A stretch of 64,000 bases of DNA from Mariniphaga sp041686935 (GTDB taxonomy: Bacteria > Bacteroidota > Bacteroidia > Bacteroidales > Prolixibacteraceae), in contig JAWLCW010000001.1 in assembly GCA_041686935.1 (NCBI GenBank), positions 124,001 through 188,000 on the forward strand, given 5' to 3'. Made by a program: the position numbers and the translations under genes. Below the pieces are notes generated by a model, which was not told where the DNA came from, searched no databases, and saw only the letters and a program-made list of their open reading frames with translations. Positions 7,534 through 17,045 of this stretch are shown here, piece by piece; the stretch's first letter is position 1, and each line of letters begins with the position of its first letter.

Positions 7534-9948
7534 ATGCTGAAGCCTTTACTCTTCGTTGTATCTTTTTTTCTGACTGCTCCAGGATTTTTCAGTACGAAAA
7601 ACCAAAAACCGGAAGCAGAAAATAACAAATCCATCCTGTATGAAAAAGTTTACCTGCACATTGACAGAGAATTGTATTCGCCCGGCGACGATGTGTGGTT
7701 CAAATCTTACCTGGTTAGCGGAATCAGCCATCAGCTTATTCCGGGATACAAAAATATTTATGTTCAGCTTGTTGCTGAAGATGGTGCGGTGGCCGATGAA
7801 AAACTGCTTCTTTCAGTTAACGGCACGGCAAATGGCGATTTCTTGCTGAATGAATCTTTAGCGGAAGGATCATACACTATTCGTGCTTACACAAAATACC
7901 TGCAGAATTTTGGAGAAGAAAGCTATTTTCACAGAAAAATTGTGGTTGCCAAAGCCAAAAGTTCTCTCGAAATAGAGGAATCCCTGTCAGAAAAAAAACC
8001 TTCTGCACTTGATGTTGCCTTTCTTCCCGAAGGTGGAAATTTTGTGGTGAATGCCATAAACCACATTGCTTTTAAAGCCATTGACGAAACAGGAAAAGGA
8101 ATTGAAGTCACAGGCAAAGTTGTGGATGAATCAGGAAATGAAGTGGTTTCATTCCGAACGAAATACAACGGTATGGGAAGATTTATTATGATGCCGCAGG
8201 AAAACAGGGAATATTTTGCGTTGATTGATGGCTTTCCCGATTTCATTTATCAGTTTGAATCTCCCAGACCCGATGGCATTGCACTGAATTACAAAGCCGA
8301 TGGAGGATACCTGGTTTTTACACTTACCCGGAATTTAAAAATATACCATCCTCAGGAGTTTTTTCTGGTGGCTTCACACAAAGGGACAGAACTTTTCAGT
8401 TCGCAGATTACCATGAATGAATTTCAGCAGGCCATGCGCCTTTACAAAGGTTTGTTCCCGCCCGGCATTTCACAAATAACATTATACAATCAAAATGGGG
8501 ATAAAATGGCTGAAAGATTGGTATTCATCCGAAATGCCTACGAAAAAAGAGTGGCGATTATACCGGACAAAAAGGAATATGGAAGCCGCGGGAAGGTGGA
8601 GATGAATTTACTTGCTTTGCTTCCTGAGAACGATACCATTCTTTCAACGGTTTCAATTTCGGTGGTAAATGAAGATTATTTCAGCGCTTCAGGAAACAAC
8701 CAAACCATTGAAAGCTACCTGCTGCTTGACTCGGAGCTGAAAGGTTCCATTGAATCGCCTGCTTCCTGTTTTGTGGATGAACCCGAAATTTCGGGCGACG
8801 AGAAACTCGACCTGGTAATGATGGTAAATGGCTGGCGAAGTTATTACTGGAATGAACTGGAACAATTTGCCGGAGTTGAACTGCCCGGCTGGGCCGATTA
8901 CGGTTTAATACTTGAAGGAAATGTTAACCGGTTGTGGGGAGGGAAACCTGTGGATTTCGGAAAAGTGGTTATGGGACCATTTTCGCGGAATTTTCTTTTT
9001 GAAGAAACGACTACCGACGAGGAAGGATACTTCAGTTTTGATAATTTATACCTGAAAGATTCAGCACGAATAATGATAAATGCCGAAACCAAAAACAGGA
9101 GCAAACGAACGGAGATTATGCTGGAACAACCGCTGGATTTCGATTCTCATTTTTCGGTTGATTTTGTACATTCAATTTGCCCCGGTATTCAGGTTCCTTT
9201 AAAATTTTACCGCGAAATTTATTCCCGACAAATGGCTGAACAGGAGTATATTAAAGATATGGGAAGCATTTTGATCGGTGAAGTAAATATTGAGGGAAAG
9301 CAGGGCCCTCAGACCGCAGACCATTTCAGGCTTTACGGTGAACCTGACCATTCATTCTCCATCACATCGGATGACTGGAACTACGCCGACATTGCCGATT
9401 ATTTGCAAACCAGGGCGCCGGGTGTTATTGTCACCGGCGATGAAATACGAATCAGAGCGGGTTATGGCAATCCGCTGTTGCTGGTTGACGGACTTGAAGT
9501 GACATGGGAAAACATAAAATATATTCCCCTGGGCGATGTAGATAAAATTGAAATATTGAAGAGTTCGGCATTGATGGCTGTCTATGGCTCACGGGGTGGA
9601 AATGGGGTAATCTCTGTACTCACCAAAATGGGGCGGCCTGACTTGTATGTTGAATATGAACGTTTTGTCCCGGGGCGGATTACACCGCGTATTAAGGGAT
9701 TTCAGCAACCACGGAAGTTTTATTCGCCACAATATTCGCTGAATAACATTAACGACCCAAAACCTGATTTCAGACCCACTTTATACTGGAACCCCGATGT
9801 AATTTTTAATAACAGAGAAGCGAAAATTGAATTTTATACTTCCGATAAACTGGCCCGTTATCATGTTTTTGTGGAAGGAATAACCAAGCGCGGAAAGATA
9901 ATTTCATCCCACCATTTGCTTTCAGTTTCGGGGACGCGTGGTTTTTAA
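7534..9948 (+). CDS. MG2-like and TonB-plug domain protein, secreted
   Basis: 804 residues from the ATG at 7534, which gives a clean signal peptide (MLKPLLFVVSFFLTAPGFFS); the in-frame TTG at 7480 would add an unlikely leader. YLHIDRELYSPGDDVWFKSY near the N-terminus is an alpha-2-macroglobulin MG2-type motif. A carboxypeptidase-regulatory-like repeat follows around 450-530. Residues about 620-715 form a TonB-receptor plug-like domain (APGVIVTGDEIRIR, LLLVDGLEV, DKIEILKSSALMAVYGSRG). No outer-membrane beta-barrel follows, so it is not a transporter by itself. The role is unclear; surface glycan or peptide binding is possible. The stop overlaps that of the convergent gene. Confidence 0.82.
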   Translation: MLKPLLFVVSFFLTAPGFFSTKNQKPEAENNKSILYEKVYLHIDRELYSPGDDVWFKSYLVSGISHQLIPGYKNIYVQLVAEDGAVADEKLLLSVNGTANGDFLLNESLAEGSYTIRAYTKYLQNFGEESYFHRKIVVAKAKSSLEIEESLSEKKPSALDVAFLPEGGNFVVNAINHIAFKAIDETGKGIEVTGKVVDESGNEVVSFRTKYNGMGRFIMMPQENREYFALIDGFPDFIYQFESPRPDGIALNYKADGGYLVFTLTRNLKIYHPQEFFLVASHKGTELFSSQITMNEFQQAMRLYKGLFPPGISQITLYNQNGDKMAERLVFIRNAYEKRVAIIPDKKEYGSRGKVEMNLLALLPENDTILSTVSISVVNEDYFSASGNNQTIESYLLLDSELKGSIESPASCFVDEPEISGDEKLDLVMMVNGWRSYYWNELEQFAGVELPGWADYGLILEGNVNRLWGGKPVDFGKVVMGPFSRNFLFEETTTDEEGYFSFDNLYLKDSARIMINAETKNRSKRTEIMLEQPLDFDSHFSVDFVHSICPGIQVPLKFYREIYSRQMAEQEYIKDMGSILIGEVNIEGKQGPQTADHFRLYGEPDHSFSITSDDWNYADIADYLQTRAPGVIVTGDEIRIRAGYGNPLLLVDGLEVTWENIKYIPLGDVDKIEILKSSALMAVYGSRGGNGVISVLTKMGRPDLYVEYERFVPGRITPRIKGFQQPRKFYSPQYSLNNINDPKPDFRPTLYWNPDVIFNNREAKIEFYTSDKLARYHVFVEGITKRGKIISSHHLLSVSGTRGF

Positions 9949-9959
9949 CCGCGCGTCCC
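9931..9959. terminator. Hairpin overlapping both stop codons of convergent genes
   Basis: GGGACGCG (9931-9938) pairs with CGCGTCCC (9952-9959), and the inner GGTT/AACC closes a 13-bp stem (one G-T pair) with a three-base loop. Both stop codons lie inside it. There is no T-run on either side, so terminator function is inferred from position only. Confidence 0.55.
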
Positions 9960-11558
9960 GGAGATCCATACTACCCAAACTTCGCCGGCTTTTAATTTTA
10001 CCGGAATGCCTTTAAGCAATTGTGTCCCACTATATTTTCCTGAAAGTTGTTTTTGGCTGGAAACAATTGGAAATTCCTCACGTTCTTCAACAGTAAACCA
10101 CTCCGGAAACTGGTTAATTCGCGGGTAATCAACGGGCAGGTTGAGAATGGTTCTATGGCGGGGCGCATCAAAAATCAGCCTGCCTTCCCAGTCGTTTTCT
10201 GCAGTTAACACAAAATAAATTTCATCGCCTGTTTTTTCAGCGCCTAAAATCACATCGCTGCGCCAGGGCTGAATGGTTGCGCCCTGCGTTTTCCAAAGGC
10301 TGTACATGATGGCCGTTCGGGCAAAATTACCATCGCCATGCCAGCCGCCAATATTTCCGTCTTCCTGCTGCATGGCAAACATCACCTTCATTTCGCTGTC
10401 AATCCAGCTTTTCAGTTCGGGTACCGGTTCGCGGTTGTAAAGGTTAATTCCGCTTTCCAGCGCATCGGCGTACCCATCGTGGCTGGTTCCTTCCCAGGCA
10501 TAATTCCTGTATTTTTCGTTCAGCTTTTCAAATCCTTTTAAAACGGCCTGCCGGTATTCTTCCTTTTGGTCAACCAGCCAAACCGAATAATAGGCATTGA
10601 ATGTGTAACCCCAGTTATCCACAATTTTTTCATCCACAATTTCGCCGGTTTTGGCGTTAATTGCGTTGTAAAACAGTCCGTCTTCATTGCGGCCAACTTC
10701 CAGCACGCGGTCCAGCAGTTTGTACAATTCGGGTTGGTATTTCTTTTTCTTTTCCGGATTCACAAAATGAAGTGTTATATACAATTCGCTCAGTCCGCCA
10801 ATAATTTCACACCCGTGGTCGCGGATGCGCAGGTATTCAATCTGGCTGAGGTCGCGTTCTCCCAGCAAATAATAATCGCCAATTTCAATAGCCCAGTTGA
10901 GGTATTTTTCATCGCCGGTCATCCAGTAAACCCGCGAGAGTGTTTGCAACATTTCGCCGTTCACCTCTTCAATGGAAGCAATTCGTTCAAAAAGGTTTTC
11001 CAGATTTTGGGGATGTTCCATGTAAACCAGTAAATCGTCGAGCATTTCCATCATCCGGTCGTTCCAGGGAGATGGTCCGATGTATTCCATCAATGGAACC
11101 AATCCGTCTTTGATGTATTCCGAAGTGCCAAAAATGATTGACCCGGGCTGAGGTTCCTCCGATAAAAAATCCTGTTTTGAAAACGACCAGGTGTCCGGCA
11201 GAGAATTGACGCGGGATGTCAGTTCTTTTTCGGTTTTCAGCATATCCAGCAATTCGCCTTCAAACAAATTTTTATCGAGCAGAAAAGCTGTTAAAACCAT
11301 AAACGCGTAATTGTCGGCAGCCGAATTGTGCGGCTCCCAAACGTCGATTTTATTGGTAAGATTGGTTGGAATAAGGCCGGTGGCATTGTCGGTTTTGGTG
11401 AGCCAACCGTGTACAAACCGCAGGCTGCGTTCAAAACCTTCACTGGCCTGCTGCCCGTTTTCAATGGCAACGGCAATAGTTTCCTGCGGAAATTCAGATT
11501 CAGGAGTGCATGTGCTTAAAAGCACAAAAATGAGGATGAAATAAGTTAAATGTTTCAT
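9945..11558 (-). CDS. Lipoprotein with six-hairpin glycosidase-like sequence
   Basis: 537 residues with an SPII signal and lipobox LSTC (Cys17). The body is largely helical, with repeated W/Y/N-rich segments such as WEPHNSAADNYAFMVLTAFL and WEGTSHDGYADALESGINL, as in (alpha/alpha)6-barrel glycoside hydrolases and lyases. A beta-rich C-terminal tail (about 430-537) looks like an accessory sandwich. I cannot assign a CAZy family. The ATG at 11558 starts the signal peptide. Its last four bases overlap those of the convergent gene at 7534. Confidence 0.75.
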   Translation of the reverse strand: MKHLTYFILIFVLLSTCTPESEFPQETIAVAIENGQQASEGFERSLRFVHGWLTKTDNATGLIPTNLTNKIDVWEPHNSAADNYAFMVLTAFLLDKNLFEGELLDMLKTEKELTSRVNSLPDTWSFSKQDFLSEEPQPGSIIFGTSEYIKDGLVPLMEYIGPSPWNDRMMEMLDDLLVYMEHPQNLENLFERIASIEEVNGEMLQTLSRVYWMTGDEKYLNWAIEIGDYYLLGERDLSQIEYLRIRDHGCEIIGGLSELYITLHFVNPEKKKKYQPELYKLLDRVLEVGRNEDGLFYNAINAKTGEIVDEKIVDNWGYTFNAYYSVWLVDQKEEYRQAVLKGFEKLNEKYRNYAWEGTSHDGYADALESGINLYNREPVPELKSWIDSEMKVMFAMQQEDGNIGGWHGDGNFARTAIMYSLWKTQGATIQPWRSDVILGAEKTGDEIYFVLTAENDWEGRLIFDAPRHRTILNLPVDYPRINQFPEWFTVEEREEFPIVSSQKQLSGKYSGTQLLKGIPVKLKAGEVWVVWISGTRG

Positions 11559-11731
11559 AATTTGAAGTTGAGTAGTTTCGGATTAAAGATAGTTACTGTA
11601 TTTTAATTATGCCTATATCCGTAACATTTTCAACAAAAGAATGTAATACGTGTTAATTTGTCAGAGATTTACAGCAGTGAAGATTGCTCTTTCTTAAACG
11701 ATAAAAATGAATAAATCTAAATTTTCCGGGC

Positions 11732-13636
11732 ATGTTTGGTAAAATATTCTGTTCTTTTTTGAATCTATTTTACTTTAAAGTCCTGTTGCTTGTAATGACC
11801 GGAGTTTTGCTGTCGTTTACTGTTTTTGCTTTCAGTTTTGCCCAAAAGCCAGATTCCGGATTTTTGGTTCACCAGGGAGTAACCGATGCAAAAGTTTTCA
11901 TTACAAAAGATAATTCCCTTGATATTGAGCATGTTGCTGTACCAGAATTCAGATCTTCATTTACTGAAATTCCACGTAATTATCTGACATCGGGAAATGA
12001 AATTTACTGGTTTTTAATCGATTTTGGAGAAACTGACTTATCAGCTTCGGAGCTTTGGTATGTTCGTTTCGGTTATTACGATGATATTACGCTCTATTTC
12101 ATGCAAAACGATACACTGGCATTTCGTAAAGCAGGAGTAATGAATAAGGACAGGTCGGCAGGAGTTAGAGACATTACCAATATTCCGTTCAGACCCGGAG
12201 AACTGATTGAGAACCGGTTTATTTTAGTTAAAGTCAGGCAGTTTACCCGGAAAAACAGTTTGGTCGTTCCTACTTATCGCAACAGTGAAACTGTTGATTA
12301 TATTTCTGATTATGTCAGCCGCTTTTTTTTCAACACGCAAATGCCCTACTTCTTTTTCATTGGGGGAATGTTGCTGATGTTTTTCTATTTTATCGGTTTT
12401 TACTTTATGTATAACGACCGGCTTTTTATCTGGTACTCGCTTTACCTTCTTTCACTTATTTTGTTTATCGGCACCCGCACTTACTTTATTTGGCAGTTGC
12501 TGCAAAGCACGTTTCCGGTTTTTGGTTATCTGTTTTACGAAACCATTCAGGTTGGTATAAATATTTTTTATCTGATATTTGCACGCGTATTTCTGAATGC
12601 CAAAACCGATTTTCCGAAACTTGACAAGGCCATTCAGTATGCCCTTGTTTTACTGGCATCAGTTATTTTGGTTCAGATTTCTGTAATAACTGTAAATCCG
12701 TTAAACAACTACGAAAGATACATCATGGATTTCCAGCGGTATTTTATGATTGTTTTCAGTTTGGCGGCCTATGTTTATATTCTGAGAAATTACCGCAATA
12801 AGCTTGTTTTATTCCTGGTGGGCGGGAGTTTTTTTTATTTGACCGGAGCCGTGCTTTCCATGCTTTTGTGGAACATCAGATACATAATGATAGGAACTGC
12901 TGTTGAAGTGTTTATTTTTTCCATCGGGATGGGTTACCGGATAAAAATAGTGGAACAAACCAGGCAATCAATAGAAAATGAAATGAACAAGTTGAGATTG
13001 ACTGCACTGCGGGCGCAGATGAATCCACATTTTATTTTCAATTCACTCAATTCCATCCGGGCGTATGTCATTTCCAGCGAAACCAAAAAAGCATCGGATT
13101 ATCTGAATAAATTTGCCCGGCTTATTCGTCTCATTCTTTATTACTCTGCAAAAGATACCATTTCGCTAAAGGAAGAGCTAGATACACTTGCCCTATATGT
13201 TGAACTGGAACAAATGCGTTTCCGTGACGATTTTGGGTTCGCGCTGAAAATTGGTTCGGATGTGGATGCGCAGAACTGGCAGGTTCCACCGCTTATCCTT
13301 CAACCTTACGTTGAAAATGCCATTGTGCATGGATTGGCTCCAAAAAATGGAGTGAAAGAACTTCTGGTTGAGGTTTCGAAAAATAAATCGAAACTGTGTT
13401 TTATAATACGCGATAACGGGGTTGGCCGAAGTTACTCCAAAAACACCAGGTTTATTCAGAATCCGCAACACAAATCCATTGCCATGGAACTTACCCGTAA
13501 ACGGATTGAATTAACTGCCGATAAACAGAACGAAAATGAAAACATAAAAATCTTGGATTTAACTGAAAACGGACATCCAACAGGCACTGAGGTAAGAATT
13601 AAGTTGCCTGTTCACACCGATGAAAAACCAAATTAA
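11732..13636 (+). CDS. Sensor histidine kinase, 7TM-DISM and LytS type
   Basis: 634 residues. After an N-terminal hydrophobic segment comes a 7TMR-DISM extracellular domain (about 45-190), then seven membrane helices (about 195-400) and a coiled linker. A His_kinase domain of the LytS/YehU kind follows, with the phosphoacceptor histidine in RAQMNPHFIFNSLNSIR. The ATPase end has an N-box in LQPYVENAIVHGL and a G-box in IRDNGVGRSYSK. It autophosphorylates and passes phosphate to the response regulator 36 bases downstream. The DISM domain suggests it senses a carbohydrate or other small ligand in the periplasm. Confidence 0.93.
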   Translation: MFGKIFCSFLNLFYFKVLLLVMTGVLLSFTVFAFSFAQKPDSGFLVHQGVTDAKVFITKDNSLDIEHVAVPEFRSSFTEIPRNYLTSGNEIYWFLIDFGETDLSASELWYVRFGYYDDITLYFMQNDTLAFRKAGVMNKDRSAGVRDITNIPFRPGELIENRFILVKVRQFTRKNSLVVPTYRNSETVDYISDYVSRFFFNTQMPYFFFIGGMLLMFFYFIGFYFMYNDRLFIWYSLYLLSLILFIGTRTYFIWQLLQSTFPVFGYLFYETIQVGINIFYLIFARVFLNAKTDFPKLDKAIQYALVLLASVILVQISVITVNPLNNYERYIMDFQRYFMIVFSLAAYVYILRNYRNKLVLFLVGGSFFYLTGAVLSMLLWNIRYIMIGTAVEVFIFSIGMGYRIKIVEQTRQSIENEMNKLRLTALRAQMNPHFIFNSLNSIRAYVISSETKKASDYLNKFARLIRLILYYSAKDTISLKEELDTLALYVELEQMRFRDDFGFALKIGSDVDAQNWQVPPLILQPYVENAIVHGLAPKNGVKELLVEVSKNKSKLCFIIRDNGVGRSYSKNTRFIQNPQHKSIAMELTRKRIELTADKQNENENIKILDLTENGHPTGTEVRIKLPVHTDEKPN

Positions 13637-13672
13637 TAGTTATTTTTAAAATCGAAACTTACGTTAACTGAA

Positions 13673-14398
13673 ATGCAAATGAAGCTGAAAGTAGCCATTA
13701 TCGACGACGAAAGACACGCAATTGATACCCTTACATACGATTTGCATGAAAACCATTCCGATGAGGTCGAAATTCTTTTTTCTACAACCAATCCGTTGGA
13801 AGGCGCAAAACAGATACGAACTACAAATCCCGACCTTCTTTTTCTGGATGTGAATATGCCGGTTTTATCAGGCCTCGATTTAGTGGAACTGATGCACGAC
13901 CTTTCTACCCGGGTAGTTTTTACAACAGCCCACCTGGAATATGCCGTTAAAGCCGTAGAAACCATTGCCAGCGGGTATTTGCTGAAACCGGTTCAATCCG
14001 ATGATTTGAAACGAATTATTGACAAAGCTAAAGCCGAAGTACAGAATAAAGGAACTGACTTGTCGGTTTCCGGAAAAATTCCGGTTCCCGATGCCGACGG
14101 AATTGAACTGGTACCGTGGAATGATATTATTTACTGCAAATCAGACAGCAATTACTGCGAACTTTACCTTACCGGCAACCGCCGAATAGTGGCCAGTAAA
14201 ACCCTTAAATATTTCGAAACCAAATTACCCTCAAGCCAGTTTTGCCGGGTTCACAAATCCTACCTGGTTAACATTCGCCACATAAAAAAATACCTGAAAC
14301 ACGATGGCGGAGAATTGATTCTGTCCAATAATGCCATTCTTCCCGTTTCCCGGAATCATCGGGAAAAAATATTGAAACTCATTCAGATAACCCCATGA
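13673..14398 (+). CDS. LytTR-family response regulator
   Basis: 241 residues. The receiver domain (about 4-120) has the acidic pair in AIIDDERHA, the phosphoacceptor Asp in LLFLDVNMPVLSG, and the conserved Thr and Lys in FTTAH and LLKPVQ. A LytTR DNA-binding domain (about 140-241) includes FCRVHKSYLVNIRHI. It is paired with the kinase directly upstream and likely controls surface genes downstream. ATGs at 13673 and 13679 are equally good starts. A terminator hairpin covers its stop codon. Confidence 0.94.
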   Translation: MQMKLKVAIIDDERHAIDTLTYDLHENHSDEVEILFSTTNPLEGAKQIRTTNPDLLFLDVNMPVLSGLDLVELMHDLSTRVVFTTAHLEYAVKAVETIASGYLLKPVQSDDLKRIIDKAKAEVQNKGTDLSVSGKIPVPDADGIELVPWNDIIYCKSDSNYCELYLTGNRRIVASKTLKYFETKLPSSQFCRVHKSYLVNIRHIKKYLKHDGGELILSNNAILPVSRNHREKILKLIQITP

Positions 14399-14414
14399 AT
14401 GGGTGATTTTTTTT
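14391..14414 (+). terminator. Terminator overlapping the LytTR regulator stop codon
   Basis: CCCA (14392-14395), a TGAA loop and TGGG (14400-14403) are followed by eight T at 14407-14414. The stem is short, but the T-run and position support a terminator closing the kinase-regulator operon. Confidence 0.55.
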
Positions 14415-14591
14415 AGCTGATTTTCCTGAAACTCATTCAAATCAACATTTCATCCCTTAAAACCTGTGGATTGCTCAACCGCAGTTGCATCGCACTTATT
14501 CTTTAATTTATCTTTAGCATACTTTAAGGTATTTATTTCCTGAACGTATTAAGAAATGAAAGAAACATACTAACAATTAGTATCAAATTGA

Positions 14592-15290
14592 ATGAAAAGA
14601 ATTTCGGTTTTAATTTTGCTGGCGGTTCTGTTTTATACAGCCCAGTCACAAAAGTTTAATGGAAAAGTAGCGAATCACAACAAAGGCGAAATGGATGTGG
14701 TGCTCACCATGTTTGGGTTCGAAAAGCTGGTGAAAATAGGCAATCTCAGTGCCGACGGAACGCTGGAAATCGATCTTTCAGAAGATCCCACCGGCATGCT
14801 TACCGATGATGAACGGGAGTTTTACATCGACAGGTTGGTGTATGGCTTTCAGTATGTTTGCGGTAATCCCGATGATTTTCCTGAAGGCGAACCGAAAATT
14901 GCCCGCGATGCCGGATTTATTGCCTTATGGGCCAACGATACCTGGTCAGGAACACTTTTCCCGGTTACCGATGAAAAACTCCGGTTGTGGATGGAAGACG
15001 ACGGGTACAACGATGCAGTTGAAGCTTCGTTTTACAAAGTTTTACTGGTTACCGAAGATGTGGAACTAACGAAAAAATGCAACAATTTCGATTATTACGA
15101 TGATAAGGATGTGGAGGTGAATCTGGATTACGACATCAGGTTGAAAAAAGGTCTGAACCTGGTGGAATACCAGATACAGTCTGTATTTAAAACCAATCCC
15201 GATGTGCGGGCCGCTTTCCCCGATAAAATAAAAATCACCAATTCGGCCGAAAATCAGCCAATCGTGTGGATGGCAAGTTATTTTTATTAA
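14592..15290 (+). CDS. Secreted hypothetical protein
   Basis: 232 residues with a signal peptide (MKRISVLILLAVLFYTAQSQ) and a probable mature start near residue 20. The mature part is acidic and beta-rich, with no lipobox, membrane helix or motif I recognise. The N-terminal FNGKVANHNKGEMDVVL could be a small beta-sandwich. It starts a plus-strand series of exported proteins running to 32.3 kb, 193 bases after the LytTR regulator. Function unknown. Confidence 0.8.
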   Translation: MKRISVLILLAVLFYTAQSQKFNGKVANHNKGEMDVVLTMFGFEKLVKIGNLSADGTLEIDLSEDPTGMLTDDEREFYIDRLVYGFQYVCGNPDDFPEGEPKIARDAGFIALWANDTWSGTLFPVTDEKLRLWMEDDGYNDAVEASFYKVLLVTEDVELTKKCNNFDYYDDKDVEVNLDYDIRLKKGLNLVEYQIQSVFKTNPDVRAAFPDKIKITNSAENQPIVWMASYFY

Positions 15291-15314
15291 CAATAGGATT
15301 TAAATATTAATTAT

Positions 15315-15872
15315 ATGTATATGAAGAAGTTAAATGCTGATTTTAGAATAACCGCAAAACTGTTTTCTCTGTTTTTCCTGTTTCTGTTGCTGACCGGTTT
15401 TTTTGCGGGGTGCAATAAAGATGAAACCCCGGAAGAAGAAACCGGTAATTACTTTATGAAAGCCAAAATTGACGGACAATGGGTGGAATTTTCCACCCCC
15501 GACATTCTGGAAGGAAATATCGGTACTACCATTTTCAACCATGGTTTTGGGGCATGGGGAAGTGGTTCAGACAGAGTCATTACAATTGTTCTTGAAGACG
15601 AAAATCCTGTGGTTGAAAAATCGTATGCAGGTATTGAAATGAATGAAACTTACACTTTGGGCGTAACCATTAGTTATGTGATAGGTGAGGGAGATACGCC
15701 TGTTAGTTATGTCACCAACTACAACGAAGCCGACTCCAGGCTGACCATAACCCTTCTCACTGAAAAAGAGGCGAAGGGAACATTTTCCGGCACACTCATC
15801 AATCCGATTACCAAAGCTGAAGTAAAATTAACCGAAGGCTCCTTTCATGTAAAAATGACCGAGGTATATTAA
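15315..15872 (+). CDS. Hypothetical lipoprotein
   Basis: 185 residues; the ATG at 15321 (MKKLNADF) may be the true start. A long hydrophobic N-terminal stretch ends in lipobox FFAGC, followed by an acidic DETPEEE linker. The mature domain starts NYFMKAKIDGQWVEF, a pattern common in small beta-sandwich lipoproteins of Bacteroidota. It lies 24 bases after the previous gene and 17 before the next and is probably co-transcribed. No enzymatic motif seen. Confidence 0.8.
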   Translation: MYMKKLNADFRITAKLFSLFFLFLLLTGFFAGCNKDETPEEETGNYFMKAKIDGQWVEFSTPDILEGNIGTTIFNHGFGAWGSGSDRVITIVLEDENPVVEKSYAGIEMNETYTLGVTISYVIGEGDTPVSYVTNYNEADSRLTITLLTEKEAKGTFSGTLINPITKAEVKLTEGSFHVKMTEVY

Positions 15873-15889
15873 AATTAAAATGAAATAAA

Positions 15890-16447
15890 ATGAAAACAAA
15901 ATTTTTTCCAAATCCTCTAACTGCCCAACCTTTTTTAGTCTTTTCATTATTTACTGCTTTTATACTTGTTTTTGCAAGTTGCAGTAAATTAGACACTAAC
16001 CCAAAAGGAAGTTTCATAAACTTTGCTTTAAGCGGTTCGCTTTTAAACGGAGATTTCGAAATAAAAAAAATGGACGTGATAAATGATTACGATAAAGCTA
16101 CCGGATATATTTTACCCGCCAGCGAAAGTGTTTCTGAAACAGCTCTTATTAATTACCAGGATCATGATCAGGGTTTATCCGTAAATCTTGTTTTTCCTGC
16201 TGAAAAAAAACTTTTTGAAATGCAGTATAATGACAGTTATCACATTTCTGTAACCGATTTAAGCAGCAATACAATTTTGGTTTCAAAAACCGTATCGATG
16301 AATGTTTCAGAGTTTAAAAAAACCGGAACAGGCATATTGGCAAAAATGTCTGCCACCGGAAATTTTAATGGCATAATGGTTTTTGTTGATGTGGCCACCG
16401 GACAGGAATATTCCCATACCATTACCGGAAAGTTTGAATTTAACTAA
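15890..16447 (+). CDS. Hypothetical lipoprotein
   Basis: 185 residues with a hydrophobic signal ending in lipobox VFASC and a beta-rich mature part starting KLDTNPKGSFINFALSGS. Residues about 110-185 have alternating hydrophobic strands (ILVSKTVSMNVSEF). No family recognised. It is eight bases upstream of the T9SS protein gene, so it belongs to the same transcription unit. Confidence 0.78.
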   Translation: MKTKFFPNPLTAQPFLVFSLFTAFILVFASCSKLDTNPKGSFINFALSGSLLNGDFEIKKMDVINDYDKATGYILPASESVSETALINYQDHDQGLSVNLVFPAEKKLFEMQYNDSYHISVTDLSSNTILVSKTVSMNVSEFKKTGTGILAKMSATGNFNGIMVFVDVATGQEYSHTITGKFEFN

Positions 16448-16455
16448 ACGCAATT

Positions 16456-17040
16456 ATGAAAAGTTTAAAGGGAAAGTATATAAAATCAGATGCAAAAATA
16501 AACAGAGCCAATTTACAAAATTGGGTAAAATGGGTTGCCGCAATTTTCTTTTTATCCGGAATGATTAGGACAGCTAATGCGCAGGAAGCCTTTCCCGCTG
16601 CCGGCGGCACTGTAAACGGACAGGGCGGTTCGGTGAGTTTTACGGTGGGACAGGTGGTTTACACAACAGTTTCAAGCCAGGAACATACGGTATCCCAGGG
16701 CGTGCAGCAACCTTACGAAATTTCGGTGGTTACTTCCTCCGCAGAAATTACACTCACTGGTTTCGAAGTTCAGGCTTTTCCGAATCCGGCAACCGATTTT
16801 TTAACCCTGAGTGTTGAAACTGAAATAAATCAGCATTTTCAATCGCTTGCCTATGAACTGCTCGATGTGAACGGCCGGGTACTTGAAAAGAAAAATATTT
16901 CCGCAAGCCATACAAACATTCAGATGAAACATTTTGCACCGGCCACCTACTTTTTAAAAGTTTATCATGCTGCAAAATCCACATCTATTAGGCAGTCCTC
17001 ATCTGTTCAAACCAAAACATTCAAAATCATTAAAAATTAG
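16456..17040 (+). CDS. Small T9SS type A sorting-domain protein
   Basis: 194 residues. After a membrane/signal segment (residues about 28-45) there is a short passenger, AFPAAGGTVNGQGGSVSFTV, ending in SQGVQQPYEI, a combination often found beside S74 fibre-like genes in this phylum. The C-terminal 75 residues are a T9SS CTD with FPNPATDFLTLS, YELLDVNGRV and YFLKVYH. The protein should cross the outer membrane through the Por machinery and be anchored on the cell surface. It is six bases upstream of the S74 gene. Confidence 0.88.
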   Translation: MKSLKGKYIKSDAKINRANLQNWVKWVAAIFFLSGMIRTANAQEAFPAAGGTVNGQGGSVSFTVGQVVYTTVSSQEHTVSQGVQQPYEISVVTSSAEITLTGFEVQAFPNPATDFLTLSVETEINQHFQSLAYELLDVNGRVLEKKNISASHTNIQMKHFAPATYFLKVYHAAKSTSIRQSSSVQTKTFKIIKN

Positions 17041-17045
17041 ACATT

